NCBI GenBank assembly: GCA_903825395.1
Contig: CAIKAF010000007.1
Location: forward strand, 24,987-88,986
Reading direction: 5' to 3'
DNA: 64,000 bases
DNA from: an uncultured Flavobacteriales bacterium
Lineage (GTDB): Bacteria; Bacteroidota; Bacteroidia; CAIKAF01
In this document: in pieces, positions 10,376 to 18,685 of the stretch
Layout: each line of letters opens with the position of its first letter
Position numbering within the stretch: position 1 is the stretch's first letter
Made by a program: the position numbers and the translations under genes
The notes under the pieces: model-generated
Seen by the model: the letters and a program-made list of their open reading frames with translations, nothing else
What the model was told of the DNA's origin: nothing
Database searches by the model: none

Positions 10376-10867
10376 ATGCGGTACACGTTTTTCTCTGGAC
10401 TTATTATTCTTAGTATTGTAGCTTGTCAGCCTAAACCAGCCAACGAAGCTCCTACTGTTACTTATGAATATTTTGGAGACAGCATTTCCATAGAATCGGC
10501 GGCAACAGATGCAGCAGTTTTAGACAGCCTATCGGTTCGCGATTCCATTGAGCTTACGATGGTTTCTACCATTCAGGCCGTATGTCAGGCCAAAGGCTGC
10601 TGGATGGATGTGCAATTGGGGAATAACCTCATGACCGTTAAATTCTGGGATTATGGATTTTTCGTGCCTCTTGATGCCGCCGGAAATAAAGTGTATATGA
10701 AGGGTTGGGCCAAAAAAACAGAGAATTCTGTAGAATGGCTCAAACACAAAGCGCAGGATGCCGGGGCACCACAAGATTCCATCGACCTAATTACCGAGCC
10801 TACCTACGGGTATGATTTTATGGCAACGGGGGTGGTTATTGAAAAGCCAATCGCTGAAAAGAAGTAA
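10376..10867 (+). CDS. DUF4920 lipoprotein
   Basis: A 163-residue lipoprotein of the Bacteroidota DUF4920 family, function unknown. I chose the ATG at 10376 because it gives a clean lipoprotein signal peptide (MRYTFFSGL to lipobox SIVAC), whereas the upstream in-frame ATG at 10325 lies inside the FKBP gene and adds a polar N-terminus. The mature part holds the family core AVCQAKGCWMDV with two cysteines close together, then VKFWDYGFFVPLDAAGNKVYMKG. It lies 19 bases after the FKBP lipoprotein stop, so it is probably the third gene of the hppA operon. The paired Cys and Trp suggest a metal, heme or redox role, but that is a guess. Confidence 0.85.
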   Translation: MRYTFFSGLIILSIVACQPKPANEAPTVTYEYFGDSISIESAATDAAVLDSLSVRDSIELTMVSTIQAVCQAKGCWMDVQLGNNLMTVKFWDYGFFVPLDAAGNKVYMKGWAKKTENSVEWLKHKAQDAGAPQDSIDLITEPTYGYDFMATGVVIEKPIAEKK

Positions 10868-10945
10868 TATTTTCAGCTTAGGCATAGCTGTCAGTTCTTT
10901 ACCACACAGGCCGCCTAAGGGGCCTAGAACACGTTTGATATACCA

Positions 10946-11080
10946 CATCCCCTCTGCGCCCTTTGCGCCGACATTGTGCCCTTTGCGGTATAAAGGACCT
11001 CAAGGCCAAGCGGCCATTTTTTAACACAAAGACCACAAATGGAGCCGCAAAGGTTCGCAAAGGTTCGCAAAGGAGACTCG
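10946..11080 (-). repeat. Family 2 CGCAAAG-type intergenic repeat, rearranged inverted copy
   Basis: The gap between the DUF4920 gene and comB holds two blocks that match, in reverse orientation, the 150-bp tandem unit at 53831-54130. TCCCCTCTGCG with CTTTGCGCCGAC and CCCTTTGCGGTA lies at about 10947-10990, and GGAGCCGCAA with two TTCGCAAAGG repeats at about 11041-11072. The blocks appear in swapped order, as if cut from a tandem array. Copies of CTTTGCG and CGCAAAG can form stems. No gene is supported here. Confidence 0.65.
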
Positions 11081-11154
11081 AACATGCTCGTTGCACGATG
11101 GAATCAACCTGGTGTGGGTGAATCAAGGGCTAAAAATGCAGGGGATTTCAGTTT

Positions 11155-11883
11155 TTAGACCGGCAACAATCGCCCATCTTTTTCAAAAATGGGAACCACA
11201 GGCGCAATGTCTTCCGTTAGGCAATAGACCACATCTTCCTCCAATTCTAGATTCTTTAAGCGTGTTCGATGGGAACTTTGCCTTAGGTACTCCATTCGAT
11301 TTGCTTCAGCGATTTCAGCGATTTGCATGCACATCAGTACGGCATCGGCATCCAAATCCAGCTCAAAGCCATGCTGAAGCAAACGTCTCGATGCATCTCC
11401 GCAAAACAAACTGTCTTCCAGGTTCACCCTTCCTTTCCAGCCGGCACAAATAAACAGCACGGATTCGTTCCTCTGAACTAAAAAATCAACTACAGCCGAA
11501 ATATTCACGTAGGCTCCTGTGATTAGGCCGCTGTTCTTACGTGCTGCCTCTATGGCTTGGGTGCCATTGGTTGTTGACAATACCAGTTCTTTTCCTTTCA
11601 GGAAGCTTGATTTGGCAATCATATCTAGTGGTGAGTTCCCCAAATCAAATCCATCCACGCACTGACCTCCACGTTCTGCGGCCCAAACCCGTTGCTCATG
11701 TTTAGGAAACAATTCGAATTTTTCCAAACCGGCAATCGGTCGAACGGCATTTACACCATGGTACAAGGCTGTTGCAATAGCGCTTGTAGCACGAAACACA
11801 TCTACGACGACAACGATTGCATCTCCGTCCGCATACCTAGGGTATAAATCTGGACTCAGGCAAATGTTTACTTTCGGAGCCAA
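11155..11883 (-). CDS. comB: 2-phosphosulfolactate phosphatase (ComB family)
   Basis: ComB-family hydrolases remove phosphate from 2-phosphosulfolactate, giving sulfolactate. The 242 residues match the family throughout: the N-terminal VNICLSPDLYP, the VVVVDVFRATSAIATAL segment with its Asp and Arg, AAERGG, GNSPLDM, LSTTNGT, and CAGWKGRVNLEDSLFCG near the active site. The gene begins with TTG at 11883, because the conserved N-terminus runs up to it and no ATG or GTG is available nearby. It sits 8 bases behind gcvT, so the two are probably co-transcribed. In methanogens the family serves coenzyme M synthesis. Here it may serve sulfonate or sulfonolipid metabolism, which is inference only. Confidence 0.9.
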   Translation of the reverse strand: MAPKVNICLSPDLYPRYADGDAIVVVVDVFRATSAIATALYHGVNAVRPIAGLEKFELFPKHEQRVWAAERGGQCVDGFDLGNSPLDMIAKSSFLKGKELVLSTTNGTQAIEAARKNSGLITGAYVNISAVVDFLVQRNESVLFICAGWKGRVNLEDSLFCGDASRRLLQHGFELDLDADAVLMCMQIAEIAEANRMEYLRQSSHRTRLKNLELEEDVVYCLTEDIAPVVPIFEKDGRLLPV

Positions 11884-11891
11884 GTATCGGT

Positions 11892-12971
11892 TTAAATAAA
11901 TGGTAATTTAACGACTTCAGCCTCAAGAGCTTTTCCTCTTACCTCAATCCATATCCGAGTTCCAGGACTGGAATTGTTTAGGGTTACATATCCCATGCCA
12001 ATGGCCTTTTCCAATGTTGGGCTTTGAGTTCCGCTGCGTACTTCTCCAATGGGTTCTCCTGAGCTATTTTGAATGGGGTAACCATGCCTTGGAATTCCCC
12101 GATCTAACATTGAAAAGCCAACCAATTTTTTCTGCAATCCTTCCGCTTTTTGTTCTTTTAAATGCGCTGAATTCACAAAATTGGTATCCAATTTAGTAAT
12201 CCAGCCCAATCCAGCCTCCAAAGGACTGGTACCGTCGTCAATATCGTTCCCATACAAGCAGAATCCCATTTCCATTCTAAGCGTGTCACGGGCTCCAAGT
12301 CCAGCAGGAATAAGTCCAACGTTGCTGCCCGCTTCCAAAATGGCATCCCAAAGGGTTGTGGCATCTTCATTGCTAATGTACAATTCAAATCCGCCCGCAC
12401 CGGTATAGCCTGTATTGGAAATGATGACATCTGAAATCCCCGCCAGACTTCCAATTTTAAACGTATAGTATGGAATTTGGCTCAGGTCCGTTTCGGTGAG
12501 TCCTTGCAATACCTCTATGGCTTTTGGTCCTTGAACAGCAAGCAATGAAATTGAATCAGATCGGTTTTCCATTTCGGCTCCGAAATCTTCATTTAAGGCC
12601 TTAAGTCTATCCCAATCTTTTTCAATGTTGGATGCATTAACCACCAACATATAGCGATCTTCATCCATTTGATATACCAGTAAATCATCCACAATCCCAC
12701 CTTGGTCGTTGGGCAGGCATGAATATTGAATTTTTCCCGGACTCAATTTGCTGACATCGTTGGATGTGGCAAATTGAAGAAGATCAAAAGCCTGAGGGCC
12801 AGAAATGAAAAATTCTCCCATATGGGAAACATCAAACATGCCCGCTTTTTGACGCACAGAATGGTGTTCTGCTAGGAGTCCAGAGTACTGCAAGGGCATT
12901 TCATATCCGGCGAAGGCTACCATTTTTGCACCCAAGTCCAGGTGCTTTTCCTTTAAGGCTGTGGATTTCAT
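11892..12971 (-). CDS. gcvT: Glycine cleavage system aminomethyltransferase (T protein)
   Basis: Releases ammonia from the aminomethyl group carried on lipoyl GcvH and transfers the one-carbon unit to tetrahydrofolate. The 359-residue protein has the standard architecture. It has an N-terminal folate-binding domain with FDVSHMGEF, then SCLPNDQGGIVDDLLVY, LLAVQGPKA, GYTGAGGFELY, GLGARDTLRMEMGFCLYGNDID, and a C-terminal barrel with GIPRHGYPI and GYV. The catalytic Asp is in the VDDLL region. The upstream sequence on the minus strand has TATCTTTA about 20 bases before the ATG, close to the Bacteroidota -7 box. comB follows directly. Confidence 0.96.
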   Translation of the reverse strand: MKSTALKEKHLDLGAKMVAFAGYEMPLQYSGLLAEHHSVRQKAGMFDVSHMGEFFISGPQAFDLLQFATSNDVSKLSPGKIQYSCLPNDQGGIVDDLLVYQMDEDRYMLVVNASNIEKDWDRLKALNEDFGAEMENRSDSISLLAVQGPKAIEVLQGLTETDLSQIPYYTFKIGSLAGISDVIISNTGYTGAGGFELYISNEDATTLWDAILEAGSNVGLIPAGLGARDTLRMEMGFCLYGNDIDDGTSPLEAGLGWITKLDTNFVNSAHLKEQKAEGLQKKLVGFSMLDRGIPRHGYPIQNSSGEPIGEVRSGTQSPTLEKAIGMGYVTLNNSSPGTRIWIEVRGKALEAEVVKLPFI

Positions 12972-13069
12972 GTTCTTTTTTTAACGAGGTAAAGATACGC
13001 ACATTCCCCACTTTTCATCGGGAAGCGGGCACTTATGAAACATAGATATTGAGTCAGGAATCATGGATG

Positions 13070-13402
13070 TTAGGCCATCCCTTGTGGGCCTCCAAATGGA
13101 AACGGAAAGTTTGGACCTTCATTTCCTTCGGCGTTCGGATTCTTGATTTCACCAAAGGATTGTTCATACCGGGCAATATTATCCCTGAGTGCAATTAGCA
13201 ATCGTTTGCTGTGCTCCGGGGTCATAATTATTCTGGAACGAACTTTCCCTTTGGGCATACCCGGCATTACATTCACGAAGTCAAGTACAAACTCGCTGGG
13301 AGAATGCGCAATGATAGCCAAATTGGCATAAATTCCTCCTGCCACATCTTCTGGCAGCTCAATGTTCAATTGATTTTCTGAATCTGTTGGTTGATTTTGC
13401 AT
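13070..13402 (-). CDS. DUF3467 domain protein
   Basis: A 110-residue cytoplasmic protein of the DUF3467 family, function unknown. The family core is visible: GGIYANLAIIAHSPSEFVLDFVNVMPG, then KVRSRIIMTPEHSKRLLIALRDNI and YEQSFGEI. The C-terminus is a Pro/Phe/Gly tail. No signal peptide or membrane segment. A TACCTTTG box ends 5 bases before the ATG on the minus strand, so the mRNA probably has almost no leader. The neighbours are gcvT downstream and a DUF2452 gene upstream, neither of which indicates a role. Confidence 0.9.
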   Translation of the reverse strand: MQNQPTDSENQLNIELPEDVAGGIYANLAIIAHSPSEFVLDFVNVMPGMPKGKVRSRIIMTPEHSKRLLIALRDNIARYEQSFGEIKNPNAEGNEGPNFPFPFGGPQGMA

Positions 13403-13406
13403 AAAT

Positions 13407-13414
13407 CAAAGGTA
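13407..13414 (-). promoter_or_regulatory. TAnnTTTG box, DUF3467 gene (near-leaderless)
   Basis: On the minus strand TACCTTTG ends 5 bases before the ATG at 13402. With the usual start 5-8 bases after the box, transcription would begin at or next to the start codon. I see no good TTTG -33 element. Confidence 0.5.
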
Positions 13415-13468
13415 GGTAGTGGGAATCAATTTAATTGGCAGGGCCGAAAGATATTTCGCTCTTTCGGA

Positions 13469-13936
13469 TTAAATTGACTCTGAATACGATTCGAGCACTT
13501 CCCAGGTATGGTCACCCAGCAATTGAATTTTGGCCAAACACTCCGGCTTACTCAGGCTGCGACCCCATTCTTCGGGAGAAATCATAGATACCAAATGGCT
13601 GCCATTGTCACGTTGGTAAAAAAAATAAACTTGACCAATTACCGGCTCAAACGATAAACCGGCCTGGTAGATTTTGTAGGAAACATCGACTCTGGCTTGA
13701 AGCATTTTTGCTTGTTTGGCCAGTAGGTCCATTTGTTCGTACAGTTGTTTCATCTGCCGTTGGGTTTGCTGCTCCATGGCCGTAATGGACCGACCTTGCA
13801 GCTTACCTTTATCTTCCGGACGAATTACGGCACCGCCAACGGTATGGGCATAGGGTAAGAAGGCCGGATTTTCTGCAACAGCATCCGGATCTATAGGATT
13901 TACAAACTCAACTTTTTTTTCGGCAGATGACTCCAT
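13469..13936 (-). CDS. DUF2452 domain protein
   Basis: A 155-residue cytoplasmic protein of the DUF2452 family, function unknown. The start is the ATG at 13936 (MESSAEKK). A TTG at 13951 would add five residues but is less likely. The family features are NPAFLPYAHTVGGAVIRPEDKGKLQGRS near the N-terminus and a central alpha-helical segment (about 55-95) rich in Gln, Met and Lys that looks like a coiled coil. The C-terminus holds YKIYQAGLSFEPVIGQVYFFYQR and SMISPEEWG. No catalytic residues are recognisable. It is separated from DUF3467 by 66 bases and from the PKD protein by 64 bases. Confidence 0.85.
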   Translation of the reverse strand: MESSAEKKVEFVNPIDPDAVAENPAFLPYAHTVGGAVIRPEDKGKLQGRSITAMEQQTQRQMKQLYEQMDLLAKQAKMLQARVDVSYKIYQAGLSFEPVIGQVYFFYQRDNGSHLVSMISPEEWGRSLSKPECLAKIQLLGDHTWEVLESYSESI

Positions 13937-14015
13937 ATGTGTAAACAACAAGCCAAAGCCAAGATGGTTCTACTAACCCAATTTGAGCAATCAAATTGGG
14001 CTTTGGAATTTGAAA

Positions 14016-17015
14016 TTATTGCCGCTTGAAAATAGAGATGAAGCCTTGTTTGGTGATATCTCTTTTCTCACTCCGCAAAATGAAATGGTAAACCCCAGTA
14101 GTCAACTCTGTTCCATCTTGGTGTAAACCTCTAAAGCAAGCGATGCAATCTTCATCAGGAATTCCACCTTCTTGAACCGTAGTGTTTTGGGTTTTGAAGA
14201 CAAGAGTCCCCCAGCGGTTGTACACAAACAGTTCGTAATCGACACAAATATTGAATTCAACGGACAAATCTTCAATTTGGACTTGGTCGTTTCCTTGAAT
14301 TTCGGGGTTAAGAACCAAAACTGTAGGGAAGTCGAAGTCATCGGGGGCACCTTTGATTTCAATTACTTTGGTTGTATCGTGCCGGCATCCGAATGCATCC
14401 GTAATGCTTAGAACTACAGGGATATTCCCTTCGGTGCTGTCGGCATAAAAGTGTTCAAAATTAGGTACAAAATAATCCGCACCGGGAGTTTGATCAATGT
14501 TCCATTGGTAATTGTAGGGTTGTTCTCCTTTGGTGGTTTGATCTGTAAATTGATTGATCCAGTAGCAATAGGGTTCAGAATCAAAATCAGCTACAGGAAG
14601 TTCAAGCACATTGAAGGTCCCGGTTGTGGTATCTAAACAGCCTTTTTCTGTCGCGATGTAAAGTACCACACTGTACGAACCGACTTCTGGAAATACATGA
14701 TTGAAATTCTCGTTGGTATCGTTGTACAGAATATTTGAGGGAGAACTAATGTACCAATCGTAATTGGTTATCGTAGAAGGGGCATTGACTGTTGACAGGT
14801 TGTCGGTAAACAGAGTTTCTTTGAAGCAGAAATCAGAGGTATTGGCCCAAGCATAGTTGGCATTGGGCTTGGGGTGAACCGTGATTAAGTTTGGAATGGT
14901 TACAGTGGTATCGCAACCTCGGTTAGTAATGGCGGTTAAGGTCACCGAGAATGTTCCATCTCCCATGTAGGTGTAAGTTGGTAAGACACCCGTTGTTGTT
15001 CCACCATCTCCCATAGTCCAATTCCAAACGGATACTGTATCGGGTCCGGGTACATACGTGCTATTAAGCATATCAACTGTGAGAGGCTGACAACCCTGCA
15101 GAGGATCTGCAGAAAAATCAATAACGGGGCGAGGATTAACACGCACCGGAAGAGTCACCGTATCAACGCAACCGTTGTTGGTTATTACCGCTAGGGTTGC
15201 TGTGTAGTCTCCCCAACCCGGGAAAATTTGCGAAGGATTGGTTTGGGTGCTGCTTCCAACTCCGGTATTGAAAACCCAAGCGTTGCCTGTAACAGAATCA
15301 GGGTTTAATACCATACTTAGGTTGATAAAATTGGTTGCATCGCCAGAACATGCTGAATCAACAGCAAAATTTGCAACCGGATTTGGATATACGGTTACCG
15401 GATACATTACTGTGTCTGGACAGTTGTTTGCTGTCAGGATAATTAATTGGGCATTGTACGTGCCAGGATTCACATACATGTGGTCAAAAATCAGGGTGTC
15501 ATTCAGCAAAGTACCATCTCCCAAATTCCACAGTCTGGATGTAATGGTATCACCGTCCGCAAAAGAGGTGTCGGCGAAGGGTGTAACTAATCCTTCACAA
15601 AACTCCGAATAGGTGAAATCCGCTACGGGAGTCCCTACAGTCAAATAGGGTTGAGTAATGGTATCTGTACACCCCAATGAATCGGTTACTACCAATTGAA
15701 TGTCGTAGTAGCCAGGTTGGGGAAATGTGAATTGAGGGTTTGTATCGACGGATGCTCCAACTTGAAACCCTGTCGTATCTAAAAAATTCCATGCGTGAGA
15801 AATAATAGTATTCCCTGCCCAGTTTCCATTTGAGCCCAAACTATCGATGGTAGCTAGACTTGTAAACGTTTGAGTTAGCCCACAAGGCCCGGGAAGAGAC
15901 AGATTGGATTCAGGACGAGGAAAAACAGTTACAGGCAAGGTGATGGTGTCGCGGCAGCCAGCGCTAGAAATTGCAATTTGAGTCACATTATACGTGCCGG
16001 GGCCGGGGAATAAGTGTGTTGGATTTTGTGCACTATCTTGAAATGCAGGACTTCCATCTCCATAATCCCAAGCCCATTTGGTGATTTGTCCATTCAAAGC
16101 ATACGAAGTGTCGCTCATCAGCGATTTGTCTTCGCACAAAAATACATTGTCAAAACCTGCAAAAGCAGTAATGGGGTTTACCACAGCTGTCAAGGTGGCG
16201 GTGCAACCTGAGGCAGAAGTAATTACACAGTTAAGACTTTGCCCTTGTTGAGGGTTTGTAACTACAACAGTGGGGCCCGTAACGCCATTGCTCCATTGAT
16301 AGGATGAAAATCCTGGGGGAGCCACCAATACAGCATTGGTATCACCTTGACAATAGCGGATGTCGATTTGCAACGGCGCACAATCGGCAACCAGATATCC
16401 ATATCCATAATGCCCTCCCAACGAGCAATCCCCTGTTTTTGCTTGGATGGTTACGGTTTGACCAACATAATTTGCTAAGCTAACACCAACTCGAGCCCAG
16501 TTTCTCCAAACCCCTCCTGAAAAGGATTGAAAGCCTGGAATCCCGTTGCCGGCTGCCACCTGGTAATAGGTGCAAGGAATAACTTGGCCAAAAGGATCTA
16601 TAACTTGTAGTTCAAACCTTGGCTGTTGAGTAGCAGAGTGCCCGGGATCTTCCATGACAACCGCAAATTCATAAATGAAAAGTGAGTTTTGGATCGTTAC
16701 ATTAAGGGAGTATTCCAATGCTTCTGCCTGAGCTCCCGTGCTGGAGTTACCTAGACGGGCAGATCGGGTAAAGCCAGTCGGCACAGTCTGTAGAGCAGGA
16801 ACGATTGGGTCTGTACCTGGATTCATAATGGTATGACGACCAGGAACAATTCCAACGTTTGGCAAATTGATGGGGCAGCATGTTCCAGTATATCCACCCC
16901 AGTTTGTGAAATCACCCATGGCAAAATTTGCGTTCGGGCAATCTTGGTTTAATTGAGCCTTAGATTCAATAAAAAATAGGAGTGAAACGGTAGCAAAGAG
17001 AATCCGTTTAATCAT
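14016..17015 (-). CDS. Large secreted PKD-repeat protein with gliding-type (CHU_C) C-terminus
   Basis: A 999-residue exported surface protein, probably an adhesin or matrix component. The ATG at 17015 is chosen because it directly precedes a signal peptide (MIKRILFATVSLLFF, cleavage near SKAQ); the frame extends 39 codons further but that part is polar. A Cys-rich N-terminal domain (about 20-230) is followed by about seven PKD-like domains of 80-90 residues. Each ends in the pattern NxGCxDT and several carry WxxGDG-type cores (WAWDYGDGS, WNLGDGT, WTMGDGG). The last 90 residues fit the gliding-motility-associated C-terminal domain (YELFVYNRWGTLVF, then TGVYHFILR), which directs type IX export. 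Such proteins are common in gliding Bacteroidota. The ligand is unknown. Confidence 0.9.
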   Translation of the reverse strand: MIKRILFATVSLLFFIESKAQLNQDCPNANFAMGDFTNWGGYTGTCCPINLPNVGIVPGRHTIMNPGTDPIVPALQTVPTGFTRSARLGNSSTGAQAEALEYSLNVTIQNSLFIYEFAVVMEDPGHSATQQPRFELQVIDPFGQVIPCTYYQVAAGNGIPGFQSFSGGVWRNWARVGVSLANYVGQTVTIQAKTGDCSLGGHYGYGYLVADCAPLQIDIRYCQGDTNAVLVAPPGFSSYQWSNGVTGPTVVVTNPQQGQSLNCVITSASGCTATLTAVVNPITAFAGFDNVFLCEDKSLMSDTSYALNGQITKWAWDYGDGSPAFQDSAQNPTHLFPGPGTYNVTQIAISSAGCRDTITLPVTVFPRPESNLSLPGPCGLTQTFTSLATIDSLGSNGNWAGNTIISHAWNFLDTTGFQVGASVDTNPQFTFPQPGYYDIQLVVTDSLGCTDTITQPYLTVGTPVADFTYSEFCEGLVTPFADTSFADGDTITSRLWNLGDGTLLNDTLIFDHMYVNPGTYNAQLIILTANNCPDTVMYPVTVYPNPVANFAVDSACSGDATNFINLSMVLNPDSVTGNAWVFNTGVGSSTQTNPSQIFPGWGDYTATLAVITNNGCVDTVTLPVRVNPRPVIDFSADPLQGCQPLTVDMLNSTYVPGPDTVSVWNWTMGDGGTTTGVLPTYTYMGDGTFSVTLTAITNRGCDTTVTIPNLITVHPKPNANYAWANTSDFCFKETLFTDNLSTVNAPSTITNYDWYISSPSNILYNDTNENFNHVFPEVGSYSVVLYIATEKGCLDTTTGTFNVLELPVADFDSEPYCYWINQFTDQTTKGEQPYNYQWNIDQTPGADYFVPNFEHFYADSTEGNIPVVLSITDAFGCRHDTTKVIEIKGAPDDFDFPTVLVLNPEIQGNDQVQIEDLSVEFNICVDYELFVYNRWGTLVFKTQNTTVQEGGIPDEDCIACFRGLHQDGTELTTGVYHFILRSEKRDITKQGFISIFKRQ

Positions 17016-17304
17016 AGTTTGGTGGTTAAAAGTCAAAAACATGTGGATATTAAACCACATTCTGCAACTAAATTTTGGGTTAAATTTACGTTCTTTGGGT
17101 TTAATCTGCAAACGTATTGATGCCTTTAACATTGGCCTACTTTGATTTTAATAAACTAATGCTTGAAATAGGATGATATCGTCAAGGTTTTCGGGTATTA
17201 GGAATGCTCAATTTGAAATTGAGAATCAAACTCGGTGCACCTGATTAGTACCTTTTCCAATTTTTTAGGTACCTTCGATAGCCCAAAATACTAATTTAAC
17301 ACAA

Positions 17305-17379
17305 GGGCTGTTAGCTCAGTTGGTTTAGAGCGCTACCTTGACAGGGTAGAGGTCACTGGTTCGAATCCAGTACAGCTCA
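17305..17379 (+). tRNA. tRNA-Val (anticodon GAC)
   Basis: A 75-base cloverleaf. The acceptor stem is GGGCTGT with ACAGCTC (one G-T pair), the D-arm contains AGCTCAGTTGG, the anticodon stem is CTACC/GGTAG with loop TTGACAG (anticodon GAC), and the T-arm is CTGGTTCGAATCCAG. The discriminator is A and the 3' CCA is not encoded, as in many Bacteroidota tRNAs. About 290 bases upstream separate it from the PKD gene and hold only possible tRNA promoter sequence (TACCTTCG at about 17270). Confidence 0.95.
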
Positions 17380-17396
17380 CTGGTCCTTTTTAAATT

Positions 17397-17930
17397 ATGT
17401 GCCGGATTGCTTTTCTTATTTTCTGTTTTCCATTTTGCTTTGCTGGCATGGTGAAGAGTCAGTCTGCGCTGACACCAATGGAACAAATTGATTCTATTTC
17501 CAACGAGCTTGCTTCCGGGTCTTGGAATCTTTCAGGGGTCTTAATGAGTAAAGGGTTGGTGTATCGCTTAAGGAATCTGCCGTTTAATGAAAATGGGAAT
17601 GGTTTTTCGACCGAGTCGGTTCCGGCTTTAGATTCCCTAGCCGATTTTTTACGGTTGAATCCGAGTATTGAACTTTCTGTTTCTGTTCACTTTGCAAGCT
17701 CAGACCCCTCGGACTTGATAAAACAAGATCGTGTACGTGCCAATGCAATTTTGAAATATATTTCCCTACGCCGAATCAATTCCAAACGACTTAAGATCGC
17801 TGCAGGCGGAACAAAGAAGCCGTTGTATCCGGATGGCTTAATCGATTTGGTGCAGTCGCCCGATCTTAAGGCATTGTACATGAGTTTAAATTCCAGAGTT
17901 GATTTTGAAATTACAGCAAACTTGAATTAG
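17397..17930 (+). CDS. OmpA-like envelope protein (divergent)
   Basis: A 177-residue exported protein. An N-terminal signal peptide (hydrophobic up to about residue 20, VKSQS) is followed by a short linker and a domain resembling the OmpA C-terminal peptidoglycan-binding fold. The matching parts are a strand ending LRNLPFNENG, then SVPALDSLADFLRLNPSIELSVSVHF (like the DxxAxxLxxNPxxxIxIxGHT pattern), and QDRVRANAILKYISLRRINSKRLKIAAGGTKKPLYP (like RAxxVxxYLxxxGIxxxRLxxxGyGexxP). The usual GHTD and its peptidoglycan-contacting residues are altered (HFASSDPSD), so binding may be lost. It follows the tRNA by 17 bases and precedes the rplU promoter. Confidence 0.65.
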   Translation: MCRIAFLIFCFPFCFAGMVKSQSALTPMEQIDSISNELASGSWNLSGVLMSKGLVYRLRNLPFNENGNGFSTESVPALDSLADFLRLNPSIELSVSVHFASSDPSDLIKQDRVRANAILKYISLRRINSKRLKIAAGGTKKPLYPDGLIDLVQSPDLKALYMSLNSRVDFEITANLN

Positions 17931-17942
17931 ACATCGCTTTTG

Positions 17943-17974
17943 TTTGGAATTAAAAATTTAAAACGATACCTTTG
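17943..17974 (+). promoter_or_regulatory. Bacteroidota-type promoter for rplU-rpmA
   Basis: TTTG at 17943-17946, a 20-base spacer, then TACCTTTG at 17967-17974. This is a full match to the Bacteroidota housekeeping consensus, with transcription expected near 17981, about 17 bases before the rplU ATG. Confidence 0.75.
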
Positions 17975-17997
17975 CATCCCCTTATATCTCTAAGCGT

Positions 17998-18309
17998 ATG
18001 TATGCGATTGTGAAAATAGCTGGTCAACAGTTTAAAGTTGAAGAGAATCAAGAAATCTTCGTTCATCGACTAGCGGCCGAAGAAGGTTCAACAGTTGAAG
18101 TGAACGATGTTTTATTGATTGATAAAAACGGCTCTGTTCAAGTTGGTGCTCCTACCATTGAAGGTGCTGCTGTCAGCCTACAAGTTCTTTCTCATGTTAA
18201 AGGAGATAAGGTGCTTGTGTTTAAAAAGAAGCGTCGCAAAGGGTATCAAAAAATGAATGGCCACCGGCAGGCCTTTACCAAAGTTAAAGTGGCCGGAATT
18301 CGTATCTAA
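17998..18309 (+). CDS. rplU: 50S ribosomal protein L21
   Basis: A structural protein of the large ribosomal subunit, binding 23S rRNA. The 103 residues have the normal length and signature: [18 protein letters not shown] at the start, [18 protein letters not shown], and the basic tail [24 protein letters not shown]. It is followed by rpmA after 16 bases, the almost universal rplU-rpmA order. A strong promoter of the Bacteroidota type lies just upstream and an intrinsic terminator follows rpmA, so these two genes make a self-contained transcription unit. Confidence 0.97.
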   Translation: MYAIVKIAGQQFKVEENQEIFVHRLAAEEGSTVEVNDVLLIDKNGSVQVGAPTIEGAAVSLQVLSHVKGDKVLVFKKKRRKGYQKMNGHRQAFTKVKVAGIRI

Positions 18310-18325
18310 TCCAAATCTATTCATC

Positions 18326-18583
18326 ATGGCACATAAAAAAGGTGTAGGTAGTTCAAAAAACGGACGTGAATCAGAAAGCAAGCGATTGGGCGTTAAAATT
18401 TTTGGCGGTCAGTCTGCCGTAGCAGGAAACATTTTAGTTCGCCAGCGCGGAACACGTCATCATGCAGGTTTAAATGTCGGTCTTGGAAAAGACCACACCC
18501 TTTTCGCCTTGGTGGACGGAACGGTTTCTTTCCGTAAACGCCGTGATAACAAATCGTATGTTTCTGTTATTCCCAACGAATAA
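18326..18583 (+). CDS. rpmA: 50S ribosomal protein L27
   Basis: A large-subunit protein whose N-terminus reaches the peptidyl transferase centre. The start is the ATG at 18326 ([16 protein letters not shown]); the frame is open further upstream within rplU but that part is unrelated. The 85-residue protein has the classical [22 protein letters not shown] and [12 protein letters not shown] blocks. It starts directly with MAHKKG, without the cleavable N-terminal extension seen in Firmicutes L27. Terminator follows 25 bases after the stop. Confidence 0.97.
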   Translation: MAHKKGVGSSKNGRESESKRLGVKIFGGQSAVAGNILVRQRGTRHHAGLNVGLGKDHTLFALVDGTVSFRKRRDNKSYVSVIPNE

Positions 18584-18607
18584 GTCGGAAGGTATATCGT
18601 TTTTATT

Positions 18608-18637
18608 AACAGCTTCCCTTAGGAAGCTGTTTTTGTT
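18608..18637 (+). terminator. Intrinsic terminator after rplU-rpmA
   Basis: A 10-bp perfect stem (AACAGCTTCC at 18608-18617 with GGAAGCTGTT at 18622-18631), loop CTTA, followed by TTTGTTT. Confidence 0.85.
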
Positions 18638-18685
18638 TCAGCTTAGATTGAGTTGGCTTCACTATTTTTATAAAAAAATTGCTTT

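Noticed and set aside
10812-11126. Open frames on both strands in the gap between the DUF4920 gene and comB
   Set aside because: They run through the family 2 repeat blocks and show repeat-derived composition only.
17133-17304. Possible small RNA between the PKD gene and tRNA-Val
   Set aside because: No hairpin-plus-T-run or conserved motif is visible. The stretch is AT-rich spacer with possible promoter elements.
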